NCBI GenBank assembly: GCA_900548735.1
Contig: URMC01000021.1
Coordinates: forward strand, 1 to 23,666
DNA from: an uncultured Eubacteriales bacterium
GTDB lineage: Bacteria > Bacillota > Clostridia > Oscillospirales > CAG-272
DNA: 23,666 nucleotides
Direction of reading: 5' to 3'
Under the pieces are notes generated by a model, which worked only from the letters and a program-made list of their open reading frames with translations, searched no databases and was not told the DNA's origin. Below are positions 13,671 to 21,976 of the stretch, piece by piece; position 1 is the stretch's first letter; the number at the start of each line of letters is the position of its first letter. The position numbers and the translations under genes were made by a program.

Positions 13671-15262
13671 AGGCCTTATTAAAAAAGCAACTCTCTGAGA
13701 TATTCCGCGGCTATTTTTACGACAGCAAGAAAAACAAAGCGCGCTCAAAGGGCGCTGTCATTGCCTATTTCACCCTGTTTGCGGTGCTGATGGTCGGGGT
13801 TCTCGGCGGGATGTTTGCATTTCTCGCCTTTGCCCTGTGCGCCCCGCTGACGCAGGCGGGCGCGGGGTGGCTCTATTTTACCATTCTTGGGCTGCTGGCG
13901 GTGTTTCTCGGGGTGTTTGGCAGTGTGTTCAACACCTACGCGGGGCTGTATCTTGCCAAGGATAACGACCTGCTGCTCTCCATGCCGATTCCGGTCAGGG
14001 CTATTATGCTGGCGCGCCTGTTGGGGGTCTACCTGATGGGGCTTCTTTACTCCGGCGTGGTGATAGTGCCGGCGCTGATCGTGTATTTTGCGGTGGCGCC
14101 GTTCCGCCCGGCGGCGCTGTTTGGTGCGATTTGGCTATCTTTTCTGATTTCGGTTTTTGTGCTGACGCTTTCCGTGGCGCTGGGCTATGTGGTGGCAAAA
14201 ATCAGCCTGAAGCTGAAAAACAAGAGTTTTATCACGGTGCTTGTGTCGCTCCTGTTCTTCGCGGGCTATTATTTCCTGTATTTCAAGGCGCAGGCGCTGA
14301 TCACAAAGCTGGTAGAGAACATCGGGCAGTACAGTGAAAAAATCCGCGGCGCGGCGTATCCGCTCTATCTCTTCGGCAGAACGGGGGAGGGGGATCCGAT
14401 TGCCGTGCTGGCGGTCAGCGCGGTGATTCTCAGCTTGTTTGCGCTGGTGTGGGTGTTGATCTCCCGCAGCTTCCTGAAAATCGCCACCGCCACCGGCAAA
14501 AGCGAAAAGAAGAAATACAAAGAGGGTGCGGCAAAGCAAAGGGGCACTTCGGCGGCGCTGTTCCGCAAAGAGATGGGGCGTTTTACCTCCAGCCCCAATT
14601 ATATGTTGAACTGTGGGCTTGGGGGAGTGTTTCTTTTGGCGCTTGGGGTGGTACTGCTCATCCGGGGCGGTGCCATCGCCGAAATGCTGAACGGTTTTCT
14701 GGGTGAGGGCTCGGGGTTTGCCCCGGCGCTGCTTGCCGCGGCGGTGCTGGCGCTGACGGCAATGAACGATATGGCGGCGCCTTCCGTGTCGCTGGAGGGC
14801 AAGACCATCTGGCTGGCGCAGTCGTTGCCCGTGACCCCGTGGCAGGTGTTGCGGGCAAAATTGTCGGTTCAGTTGACGCTGACCGGGGTACCGGCTCTGT
14901 TTTGCCTGCTTTGTGCCGCGATTTCGCGGATGATGACGGTAGGGGAGTGGCTGGCGTTTGCGGCGCTGGTGCTTGCCGGGGTACTGTTTCAGGCGCTGTT
15001 TGCCCTGATGCTGGGTACCAAAATGCCCAATCTGACCTGGACGAGTGAACTGACCCCGATCAAGCAAAGCGCCCCGGTGGCAATTTCCATGCTTGGCGGA
15101 ATGTTCGGTTCCGTGGTTTTGGCGGGGTTGTACTTCGTATTCGGCGCAAAAATCGGTTTTGTGGGATATGCGTTGATATTTACGGTGCTGTTGCTGGCGG
15201 CATCTGCCCTGCTTTATCGCTGGTTAAAGAAAAAGGGGAGCGCGGTTTTTGCCGCGCTGTAA
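13664..15262 (+). CDS. ABC transporter permease (export type, about 12 membrane segments)
   Basis: A 532-residue integral membrane protein with about twelve hydrophobic segments in two halves. They are separated by a charged cytoplasmic stretch near residues 268-310 (K-S-E-K-K-K-Y-K-E-G). The short basic N-terminus and duplicated layout resemble the large single-chain permeases found next to this type of ATPase in Clostridia. Those are often annotated only as putative ABC transporter permeases. The ATG overlaps the end of the ATPase gene by seven bases. The final codons hold a small stem AGCGCGG/CCGCGCT (15239-15258). Given the TetR regulator it may export a toxic compound, peptide or lipid, but the sequence does not say which. 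Confidence 0.92.
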   Translation: MLKALLKKQLSEIFRGYFYDSKKNKARSKGAVIAYFTLFAVLMVGVLGGMFAFLAFALCAPLTQAGAGWLYFTILGLLAVFLGVFGSVFNTYAGLYLAKDNDLLLSMPIPVRAIMLARLLGVYLMGLLYSGVVIVPALIVYFAVAPFRPAALFGAIWLSFLISVFVLTLSVALGYVVAKISLKLKNKSFITVLVSLLFFAGYYFLYFKAQALITKLVENIGQYSEKIRGAAYPLYLFGRTGEGDPIAVLAVSAVILSLFALVWVLISRSFLKIATATGKSEKKKYKEGAAKQRGTSAALFRKEMGRFTSSPNYMLNCGLGGVFLLALGVVLLIRGGAIAEMLNGFLGEGSGFAPALLAAAVLALTAMNDMAAPSVSLEGKTIWLAQSLPVTPWQVLRAKLSVQLTLTGVPALFCLLCAAISRMMTVGEWLAFAALVLAGVLFQALFALMLGTKMPNLTWTSELTPIKQSAPVAISMLGGMFGSVVLAGLYFVFGAKIGFVGYALIFTVLLLAASALLYRWLKKKGSAVFAAL

Positions 15263-15275
15263 CCCAATTACCCCC

Positions 15276-15301
15276 AAAACGGTGTGAGAAACACGCGTTT
15301 T
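15276..15301 (+). terminator. Possible weak terminator after the ABC operon
   Basis: AAAACG plus GTGT (15276-15285) pairs with ACACGCGTTTT (15291-15301) with one bulged base. The stem is short and ends in TTTT. A second small stem, GAAAG/CTTTC, follows before the acetyltransferase ribosome site. Termination here would separate the acetyltransferase from the ABC operon, but no clear new promoter is visible, so readthrough is possible. Confidence 0.35.
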
Positions 15302-15335
15302 ATGACAGAAAGAAAGTTCTTTCGGAGAAAGAGAA

Positions 15336-15971
15336 ATGATTCCAAGTTGGAAAATCTATCCCCGCTCACAGGGGCATAGCACGGTTTATCTGAAAAATGT
15401 GGTAACAGACCCTACGATTGAGGTGGGGGAGTACACAATGTATGACGATTTTGTCAATGACCCGCGGGATTTTCAGCGCAACAATGTGCTGTATCACTAT
15501 CCGGGCTGTAATCACGACCGGCTGAAAATCGGCAAATTCTGTTCCATCGCCTGCGGCGCAAAATTCCTGTTCAATGCGGCAAATCATAGTTTGCACAGTC
15601 TGTCCACTTACCCGTTTCCCATCTTTTTTGAGGAATGGGGCTTGCCCGCCGACCAAGCATCCATTTCCGCCGCATGGGAAAATAAGGGAGACATCGTGGT
15701 GGGAAACGACGTTTGGATCGGCTATGAGGCGGTGATTTTTGCCGGCGTTACCATTGGTGACGGGGCAATCATCGGCACGCGCGCTGTGGTCACCAAGGAC
15801 GTGCCGCCCTACACCATCGTAGGTGGTGTGCCCGCCAAACCCATCCGCAAACGGTTTGACGAGGAGACCATCGTGGCGTTGCAATCCGTCCGCTGGTGGG
15901 ATCAGGATGAGGATTGGATTCGCCAACACCTCTCCGCCATCCAAAACGGTAACATTGCGGCATTGGAATGA
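15336..15971 (+). CDS. Vat/CatB-type hexapeptide acetyltransferase
   Basis: A 211-residue left-handed beta-helix acetyltransferase of the xenobiotic (Vat/CatB) branch, which uses acetyl-CoA to acetylate hydroxyls. The family active-site segment is present as N-A-A-N-H-S-L-H-S-L-S-T-Y-P-F, with H84 as the probable catalytic base. Hexapeptide repeats run through I-V-V-G-N-D-V-W-I-G-Y-E-A-V-I-F-A-G-V-T-I-G, ending in I-V-G-G-V-P-A-K-P-I. Members include streptogramin A and type-B chloramphenicol acetyltransferases, but many chromosomal homologues have no proven drug substrate. The canonical N-H-R-x-D is N-H-S-L-H here, a departure from true Vat enzymes. It lies 73 bases after a TetR-controlled exporter, possibly linked to it. 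A GGAG-A/G-rich ribosome site precedes the ATG. Confidence 0.9.
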   Translation: MIPSWKIYPRSQGHSTVYLKNVVTDPTIEVGEYTMYDDFVNDPRDFQRNNVLYHYPGCNHDRLKIGKFCSIACGAKFLFNAANHSLHSLSTYPFPIFFEEWGLPADQASISAAWENKGDIVVGNDVWIGYEAVIFAGVTIGDGAIIGTRAVVTKDVPPYTIVGGVPAKPIRKRFDEETIVALQSVRWWDQDEDWIRQHLSAIQNGNIAALE

Positions 15972-15986
15972 CATATCGGCGTCGAA

Positions 15987-16026
15987 ATAACAAAAAAGGG
16001 GCTATATATAGCCCCTTTTTTGTTAT
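15987..16026. terminator. 40-bp perfect palindrome, two-way terminator
   Basis: Positions 15987-16006 are exactly inverted at 16007-16026: ATAACAAAAAAGGGGC, then TATATATA, then the complement. The AAAAAA/TTTTTT runs inside the stem give a U tract on either strand. It sits between the convergent acetyltransferase and fhs genes and should end transcription from both. Confidence 0.9.
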
Positions 16027-16083
16027 CAGAACGCCCTTTTCCTACTTTAAATTTTATGGTATGCCAACCGCAAGGTGCCCCCT

Positions 16084-16109
16084 AAAAACTTTTCGGCAAC
16101 TGTCGCCGG
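16084..16109. repeat. Intergenic palindrome family, core-only copy
   Basis: AAAAACTTTTCGGCAACTG followed by TCGCCGG lies 17 bases beyond the fhs 3' end. It matches the cores at 301, 403 and in both arms of the element at 4413-4585. No second arm is seen, so this looks like a remnant. Confidence 0.55.
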
Positions 16110-16125
16110 GAAGCCGGTGGGTATA

Positions 16126-17796
16126 TTAAAACAACCCCGAAATTTTCCCGTTTTCATCCACGTCAATACGTTCGGCAGCGGGGGATTTCGGCAGACCCGG
16201 CATGGTCATAATATCTCCGGTCAGCACTACCACAAATCCGGCACCTGCGGAAACGCGCACATTCTTGACCGAAACGGTAAAGCCCGTGGGCGCCCCTAAT
16301 TTTGACGGATCATCCGAAAAACTATACTGCGTTTTGGCAATACACACCGGGTAATTACCAAACCCCAGCGCTTCCAGCGCGGCGATTTGTTTCTGCGCGG
16401 CGGGGCTGAAACTCACACCGTTCCCCTCGTAAATGCGTTTTACCACGGTTTCGATCTTCTCACAAAGCGTCATTTCATCCGGGTACGAAAACCGGAAATC
16501 GGCGGTCTCCTCCTCGCACAGTCTCACGACCTCGCGCGCAAGTGCTTCGCCGCCCTTGCCCCCCTCGGCATACACGGTGGAAAGCACGGCATTCACCCCC
16601 AACGCCCGGCATTTTTCCATAATGAACGCAATTTCGCGGTCGGTGTCAGTGGGGAAGCGGTTAATGGCAACTACAACGGGCAATCCGTATACGTTTTTCA
16701 GGTTGGAAACGTGCCGCAACAGGTTCGGGATTCCCGCTTCCAGCGCGGTCAGATCCTCCACCGCCAGCTCGTTTTTCGCCCGTCCGCCGTGCATTTTCAG
16801 CGCACGTATCGTGGCAACCACCACCGCGGCATCCGGGACAAGCCCCGCCATGCGGCACTTGATGTCCAAAAACTTCTCCGCACCGAGATCGGCACCAAAG
16901 CCCGCCTCCGTCACGGCGTAATCCGCGCTTTGCAACGCCATTTTGGTGGCAAGCACGGAGTTACAACCGTGCGCGATGTTCGCAAAAGGTCCTCCATGCA
17001 CGAAAGCGGGCGTGCCCTCCAGCGTCTGCACCAGATTCGGCTTCAGCGCGTGGCAAAGCAGTGCCGTCATCGCTCCCGCCGCCTTGAGGTCGCCCGCGGT
17101 GACAGGCTTGTCATCATACGTATACCCCACAATGGTATGAGAAAGGCGCTCTTTGAGGTCGGCCACGGAAGTGGCAAGACAGAGAATTGCCATTACCTCG
17201 GAGGCAACGGTAATGTCAAATCCGTCCTCCCGAGGTACGCCGTTGATCTTGCCGCCAAGCCCGTCCACGATGAAGCGGAGCTGCCGGTCATTCATATCCA
17301 CACAGCGTTTCCAGGTGATTTTGCGCGGGTCTACCCCAAGCGCGTTGCCTTGCTGAATGTGATTGTCCAGCATGGCGGCAAGCAGGTTGTTTGCCGCGCC
17401 GATGGCATGAAAATCCCCGGTAAAATGCAGGTTGATGTCCTCCATAGGGATGACCTGTGCATATCCGCCACCTGCAGCGCCGCCCTTGATCCCGAATACC
17501 GGACCCAACGAAGGCTCGCGCAGTGCTACCGTCACGCGCTTGCCGATCCGGGCAAGCCCGTCGGCAAGCCCGATGGTGGTGGTGGTTTTCCCCTCGCCCG
17601 CAGGCGTGGGCGTGATCGCCGTGACTAAAATCAGCTTGCCCTTTTTCTGACCGTTCAGGTACGCAAGATCGATTTTCGCCTTGTCGTTGCCGTATTGTTC
17701 TACAAATTTCTCCGGGATCCCGGCGCGCCCTGCAATCTCCAGAATGTGTTTCGGGTGGCAACCCTGTGCAATTTCAATATCGGATAGCATCGTCAT
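16126..17796 (-). CDS. fhs: Formate-tetrahydrofolate ligase
   Basis: A 556-residue formate-tetrahydrofolate ligase (formyltetrahydrofolate synthetase), which joins formate to tetrahydrofolate using ATP. It feeds the one-carbon pool and, in acetogens, the methyl branch of the Wood-Ljungdahl pathway. The ATP-binding loop T-P-T-P-A-G-E-G-K-T (62-71) and the family signature P-F-A-N-I-A-H-G-C-N-S are intact, and the length matches the usual 555-560. The ribosome site AGGAGG (17806-17801) is four bases from the first ATG. A second in-frame ATG two codons on (17790) has ten-base spacing and is a possible alternative start. The gene stands alone with its own promoter and terminator, so its presence does not by itself show acetogenesis. 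Confidence 0.98.
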   Translation of the reverse strand: MTMLSDIEIAQGCHPKHILEIAGRAGIPEKFVEQYGNDKAKIDLAYLNGQKKGKLILVTAITPTPAGEGKTTTTIGLADGLARIGKRVTVALREPSLGPVFGIKGGAAGGGYAQVIPMEDINLHFTGDFHAIGAANNLLAAMLDNHIQQGNALGVDPRKITWKRCVDMNDRQLRFIVDGLGGKINGVPREDGFDITVASEVMAILCLATSVADLKERLSHTIVGYTYDDKPVTAGDLKAAGAMTALLCHALKPNLVQTLEGTPAFVHGGPFANIAHGCNSVLATKMALQSADYAVTEAGFGADLGAEKFLDIKCRMAGLVPDAAVVVATIRALKMHGGRAKNELAVEDLTALEAGIPNLLRHVSNLKNVYGLPVVVAINRFPTDTDREIAFIMEKCRALGVNAVLSTVYAEGGKGGEALAREVVRLCEEETADFRFSYPDEMTLCEKIETVVKRIYEGNGVSFSPAAQKQIAALEALGFGNYPVCIAKTQYSFSDDPSKLGAPTGFTVSVKNVRVSAGAGFVVVLTGDIMTMPGLPKSPAAERIDVDENGKISGLF

Positions 17797-17826
17797 ACAG
17801 CCTCCTTGGGGTGAATATTTTTTTCC

Positions 17827-17855
17827 ATTTTATCACACTCGCACGCTACCGTCAA
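17827..17855 (-). promoter_or_regulatory. Promoter of fhs
   Basis: On the minus strand TTGACG (17855-17850) and TAAAAT (17832-17827) are 17 bases apart, with an extended -10 TGA before the -10 hexamer. The start of transcription would be about 20 bases before the AGGAGG ribosome site. Confidence 0.8.
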
Positions 17856-18169
17856 GTGCCGCGCGGAATTTGCCCTCCGGATGATGGAAAATGAATGCCG
17901 TGTATAAAAAACCGAAAATCCGCTTTTGGCGGCGCGTGGAGAAAAACTTTCAAAAAATGCGGTCAGCATAGCCCAAAATCGCGATTTTTGAATAAAAGAA
18001 GCGAGAAGGATGCCAAAAATCGAGCAAAATGTGAAGAGACTTCCGGTGCGATTTTGTGGTAAAATACTGAAAAAAGAGCTTCCAAAAATCCGTGTTTTGT
18101 GCGTTTTATATGCTTTTCAAATTGCAATAAGAATTTTCTGTGAAATCAGAAAAAATGTCGGAAAAAGCC

Positions 18170-18198
18170 TTTACAAACCGGCGGAATTATGATAGTAT
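18170..18198 (+). promoter_or_regulatory. Candidate promoter of the lipoprotein/transport operon
   Basis: TTTACA (18170-18175) and TAGTAT (18193-18198) are 17 bases apart. A competing -10, TATAAA at 18205-18210 with TGG before it, has no good -35. Either would start transcription near 18205-18217. Confidence 0.45.
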
Positions 18199-18209
18199 AT
18201 ATGGTATAA

Positions 18210-18224
18210 ATGCAAACTTTGCAT
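18210..18224 (+). promoter_or_regulatory. Possible operator, ATGCAAA/TTTGCAT palindrome
   Basis: ATGCAAA (18210-18216) and TTTGCAT (18218-18224) are exact inverted repeats around one central base. The site is at or just after the predicted transcription start, where a repressor would act. The regulator is unknown. Confidence 0.45.
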
Positions 18225-18254
18225 ATTAAGTTTTTTGCGAAGGAAATCCGGTTC

Positions 18255-19358
18255 ATGAAAGTAAAAATTTTTCTTGTTGCAATTTTGGCGTGCCTGCTGA
18301 TCCCGTGCTTTGCGGCATGCAGTAAGAACGGTGACGTGTTTGAGGATTCCGCCAAAAAAGGGCTGACCTGTAAGATTACATACGATTTCGGCGACGGAAC
18401 GGTGGGCGGCAGAAACTCCATGATTTATCTGGTGGCGCCCAATTCACCCGCTCCGGAACTTGGCGTGACCGATGCGAAACCCGCCACCACGGCGCCGTCG
18501 CTTACCGGGCACCGCATTGCCGGCTATTTTGTGAAGAACGAGGACGGTACCGAGCGCGAGTGGAATTTTGCGACCGACCGTGTGACCGGCGATGTAACGC
18601 TGTACGTCAGATGGAAGCCTGACTACAACATCCGCGTGGTGTACGGATCGGAGCAGGAGCGCTCCTACACGCTTGCCGTCACCTCGGACGATTATGTGAT
18701 GAAATCCTTCCGCGAAGTGGAATGGGAGGGGCACACGTTCTACGGCTTCTATTCCGACCCTGAGTTTGAGCACCCGATTACCTTCCCCTACACGGCGGCG
18801 GTGAGTGATGAAACACCGACCGTTACGGTGTACGCCAAATATATCGAAGGCAAGTTTACCATTATCCGTCGTGCGGCGGATTTCGGGAAATCCATCAAAG
18901 CAGGCGTGAATTATTATATTGATGCCGACGTTGACCTGACGGGGATCAATATGACGGTGGGTGACAGCTACTCCGGTAAGTTTATCGGCAACGGGCATAC
19001 CATCAAGGGGTTGACCGTGACCCGCAAGCAGGGCAAAAACACAACGGTATACGGTTTGTTCAGCGAGATCACGAAAACGGCGGTGTTTGAAAACATCACC
19101 TTTGAGGATGTTTCGGTCAGCGTGGAGCTGAATAACGACCAAAACAATCAGATCAACTACATCGGTACCTTTGCGGGTGCCGTGCAGTCGGGCGCAACCT
19201 TTACCGGCGTTACCATCAAGGGCGCGCTCACGTATAATTGCTTCGGCAGAGACCTTGCGGACAAGTTGGAAGTAAACGACCTTTTCGGCGAGGTGGACCC
19301 CGGTGTGGACATCAGCGGAATCACGGCTACCGTCACTGCGACAGAAGTGACCGGATGA
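18255..19358 (+). CDS. Surface lipoprotein with InlB-like and GLUG-like repeats
   Basis: A 367-residue predicted lipoprotein. The signal peptide ends in F-A-A-C, with C22 as the lipidated cysteine. Residues about 35-200 contain two units of the InlB/Listeria-Bacteroides repeat style (G-Y-F-V-K-N-E-D-G ... L-Y-V-R-W-K and G-H-T-F-Y-G-F-Y-S-D ... V-Y-A-K-Y). Residues about 235-330 resemble GLUG-type beta-helix repeats (F-I-G-N-G-H-T-I-K-G-L-T-V, Y-G-L-F-S, F-E-N-I-T-F). The frame is open from 18210, but the ATG at 18255 begins the signal peptide and has AAGGA upstream, although about 11 bases away. It is 30 bases before the binding protein and without a terminator between them, so it should be part of the same operon. 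Such repeats usually mediate binding at the surface. The ligand is unknown. Confidence 0.88.
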   Translation: MKVKIFLVAILACLLIPCFAACSKNGDVFEDSAKKGLTCKITYDFGDGTVGGRNSMIYLVAPNSPAPELGVTDAKPATTAPSLTGHRIAGYFVKNEDGTEREWNFATDRVTGDVTLYVRWKPDYNIRVVYGSEQERSYTLAVTSDDYVMKSFREVEWEGHTFYGFYSDPEFEHPITFPYTAAVSDETPTVTVYAKYIEGKFTIIRRAADFGKSIKAGVNYYIDADVDLTGINMTVGDSYSGKFIGNGHTIKGLTVTRKQGKNTTVYGLFSEITKTAVFENITFEDVSVSVELNNDQNNQINYIGTFAGAVQSGATFTGVTIKGALTYNCFGRDLADKLEVNDLFGEVDPGVDISGITATVTATEVTG

Positions 19359-19388
19359 GTTTGGAAATTTTTAAAAGGAGATAAAATA

Positions 19389-21932
19389 ATGAAGAAAACG
19401 ATGATCAAGGTGCTTTGCATGGTTCTCATTCTCTGCACCGTACTTTCCACCTTTGCGGCGTGCAAGAAAAAACCGCAGGGCTCCGGCGTTTCCAACGAAG
19501 AAACTCCGCTTGTTATCGCAAGTGAAGCGTTGGACGGCGTGTTCAACCCCTTCTTCTACACCAGCGGCGCTGACGGCTCGGTGGTGGGGCTTACCCAGAT
19601 CGGGATGCTGACCACTGACAAAAACGGCAATCTTGCTTACGGCTATGGCGAGGACTGCGTGGCACTGGACTACTCTGTGATCACCTACGGCTCCAAGGAA
19701 GACTATGACGCCACCAAGAGCTATTACAATTACTACACCGTGTATACCTTCGCTATCAAGAACGGGATTAAATTCTCCAATGGCGAAACGCTTTCCGGCA
19801 AGGACGTTCTCTTCAATCTCTATACATTGCTTGACCCCAGCTACACCGGCTCTTCCACCCTGTATTCCACCAACATCAGAGGTCTGAAGGCGTACCGCGC
19901 GCAGACCTATAACGAGCAGGAGCAGAGCGGCATGGACGCGAAGTTCACCGCCGAGGCGATCGGTCGTATCAACGAGGTCGTGGCATGGTGCAACGATGAA
20001 AAGGCACCCAAAGAGGTGCTGACTGAAAGACAAAAACAAGTGATCGCCAAGGCGGAGACCCTGTTCCGCGAGGAGCTGACCTCCGACTGGGCATCTGCCG
20101 ACTCCTCTCTGGAATCCTATGAAAAGTACGGCTTTAAGAACGCGTGGGAAGTCTTTCTTTACATGGAAAATCAGATTACGGTGAAAACCGAAAAAATCCG
20201 TCAGGATGATGGCTCTTTCAAAACCAAGTACACGGTGGATTACAACGACACCGACAAGCTGACCGATCACTCCAAAGAGGCGATGATCGACCTCGTGTAC
20301 AAGGCAAACATGGAGAACAGCGTGCTGACCTCCTACAAAACCAACCTGAAATCCGTTGTTTCCGGCGGTTGGGCAACTGCCTCCAACCTGCGTGAGTACT
20401 TCAAGTCTGTCTGCATTTCCGACTACTTTAAGAACCTCGGCAGCCTTCTGGTACCGAACATCTCCGGTATCACCATGACCAGCGGCGACAGCATTCCTTC
20501 CGACAACAACGGCGGCACGAGAGCGCTGGGCGAAAACTGCGAGATCCTGCAGATCGTGGTCAACGGTGTTGACCCCAAGGCGATCTACAACTTCTCCTTC
20601 ACCGTAGCACCGATGAGTTACTACTCCACCGCTGAGGAGATCAATCAGTTTTCTATTGAAAACAACCATTTCGGCGTGGCGTTTGCCAGCACCGAGTTCT
20701 TTGAGCAGATGCAGATGAAGCAGGTTCCCGTGGGTGCGGGTCCCTACAAGGCAACCACCCCGAACACCGACTGCGCCGCGGACGGTGCCATCCCCTCGAA
20801 GAACGACTTCTTCCGCGACAACATCGTTTACTACGAGAGAAACAACAACTTCTACACCGTGTTCGGCAATGACACCTCCAAGAACGCAAAAATCAAGAAA
20901 GTGCGTTACAAGGTCATTTCTTCTGACCAGATGTTCAACGCGGTAGCCGGTTCCAGCCCTGAGGTTTACTACGCTGAGCCGCAGGCAACCACCAATAATA
21001 TGGAGAACATCTACAAGGCTTCCGGTGTGGGCTATGCCACTGCCGATAACCTTGGCTATGGTTATATTGGTATCAACGCGAAATATGTCAAGGAGATTGA
21101 AGTTCGCCGCGCGATCATGTACTGCCTTGACACCAGCCTGTGCCTGCAGTACTACGGCGGTCTTGCCACGGCGCTTTACCGCTCCATGTCCTCCAACTCC
21201 TGGGCGTATCCGAAAAACTGCCTGCCGTATTACGCAGACAAATCCTATGATTGCACGTTCGACAGCGAGGGCAATGTGATTTCCATTGGTGAGTTCAATG
21301 CCGAAAAGGCAAAAGCGTCCGCGCTGGAAGCAGTGACCTCCATCGGTTACAGCATGGGTGAGGACGGCAAGATGAGAAATGCCAAGGGCGACACCCTGAC
21401 CTTTACCTTCACGGTTGCCGGTGACAGCACCGACCACCCGGCATGGAGAACCATGGCGAAAGCCGCGGATCTGCTCAACGAGATCGGCTTTGACGTGACC
21501 GTAACGAAGGACGCGAACGCACTTTCCAAGCTCTCCTCCGGTACGCTTGCCGTGTGGGCAGCTGCTTGGTCCTCTACCATTGACCCGGATATGTACCAGG
21601 TTTACCACAAGGATTCTTCCGCTACCTCCATCCGTAACTGGGGCTTCCCCTACATTATGGAAGAGGGCACGGATGAGGAAAAGGACCTGCTTGATCTGCT
21701 TGCTGAGCAGATTGAGGACGGCCGTGCAACCATCGATCAGGAAGAGCGCAAGGGTATTTACTCCACGGCGCTTGACTACGTGATGGAGCTTGCCGTAGAG
21801 TGCCCCACGTACCAGAGAAAGAATCTCTATGTGTGGAACAGCAATGTGATTGATTCCAATACGGTTTGCGAGTCGACTGCGTATCAGTCGCCGCTCTCCA
21901 AGATCTGGCAGGTCAGCTTCGTTCAGGGCTGA
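19389..21932 (+). CDS. ABC transporter substrate-binding lipoprotein, oligopeptide (SBP type 5) family, enlarged
   Basis: An 847-residue solute-binding lipoprotein of the OppA/DppA family. The lipobox is F-A-A-C with C25. Family features include I-K-N-G-I-K-F-S-N-G-E-T-L-S-G-K-D-V-L-F (about 124-143), V-P-V-G-A-G-P-Y (near 446-453), an E-V-R-R-A-I-M-Y-C-L-D stretch, and a C-terminal S-S-T-I-D-P-D-M-Y. The usual length is about 500-600. The excess is mainly a helix-rich block at roughly 165-385, inserted between the K-F-S-N-G region and the segment before P-V-G-A-G-P-Y. The ribosome site AGGAG is eight bases upstream of the ATG. Codon choice is strongly biased to C-ending codons, suggesting high expression. 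Permeases follow after a hairpin, so it likely feeds peptides or similar solutes to them. Confidence 0.94.
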   Translation: MKKTMIKVLCMVLILCTVLSTFAACKKKPQGSGVSNEETPLVIASEALDGVFNPFFYTSGADGSVVGLTQIGMLTTDKNGNLAYGYGEDCVALDYSVITYGSKEDYDATKSYYNYYTVYTFAIKNGIKFSNGETLSGKDVLFNLYTLLDPSYTGSSTLYSTNIRGLKAYRAQTYNEQEQSGMDAKFTAEAIGRINEVVAWCNDEKAPKEVLTERQKQVIAKAETLFREELTSDWASADSSLESYEKYGFKNAWEVFLYMENQITVKTEKIRQDDGSFKTKYTVDYNDTDKLTDHSKEAMIDLVYKANMENSVLTSYKTNLKSVVSGGWATASNLREYFKSVCISDYFKNLGSLLVPNISGITMTSGDSIPSDNNGGTRALGENCEILQIVVNGVDPKAIYNFSFTVAPMSYYSTAEEINQFSIENNHFGVAFASTEFFEQMQMKQVPVGAGPYKATTPNTDCAADGAIPSKNDFFRDNIVYYERNNNFYTVFGNDTSKNAKIKKVRYKVISSDQMFNAVAGSSPEVYYAEPQATTNNMENIYKASGVGYATADNLGYGYIGINAKYVKEIEVRRAIMYCLDTSLCLQYYGGLATALYRSMSSNSWAYPKNCLPYYADKSYDCTFDSEGNVISIGEFNAEKAKASALEAVTSIGYSMGEDGKMRNAKGDTLTFTFTVAGDSTDHPAWRTMAKAADLLNEIGFDVTVTKDANALSKLSSGTLAVWAAAWSSTIDPDMYQVYHKDSSATSIRNWGFPYIMEEGTDEEKDLLDLLAEQIEDGRATIDQEERKGIYSTALDYVMELAVECPTYQRKNLYVWNSNVIDSNTVCESTAYQSPLSKIWQVSFVQG

Positions 21933-21976
21933 GCACCTGCACCTGATCACTGATTATCTTTGCAGCTTTGTGCAGG

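Larger units (their letters stand above)
17797..18254. other. A/T-rich divergent intergenic region between fhs and the transport operon
   Basis: No gene is supported in these 458 bases, which are clearly richer in A and T than the neighbours. They hold the fhs promoter (17855-17827), a 14-bp palindrome AAAATCGCGATTTT (17975-17988), four copies of a CC(A/G)AAAATC-like motif (17912, 17973, 18013, 18082), a candidate plus-strand promoter at 18170-18198, and the palindrome at 18210-18224. A 60-codon open frame at 18010-18192 has no ribosome site and is not called. Confidence 0.6.

Noticed and set aside
16387..17628. 413-codon plus-strand open frame opposite fhs
   Set aside because: Antisense shadow of a highly conserved gene, with no ribosome site.
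18010..18192. 60-codon plus-strand open frame before the lipoprotein gene
   Set aside because: No ribosome site, A/T-rich non-coding composition, and it overlaps the candidate -35 of the transport operon.
19371..21950. 859-codon minus-strand open frame opposite the binding-protein gene
   Set aside because: The sense frame is a clear family member. The antisense frame exists because stop-generating codons are rare in this biased gene.
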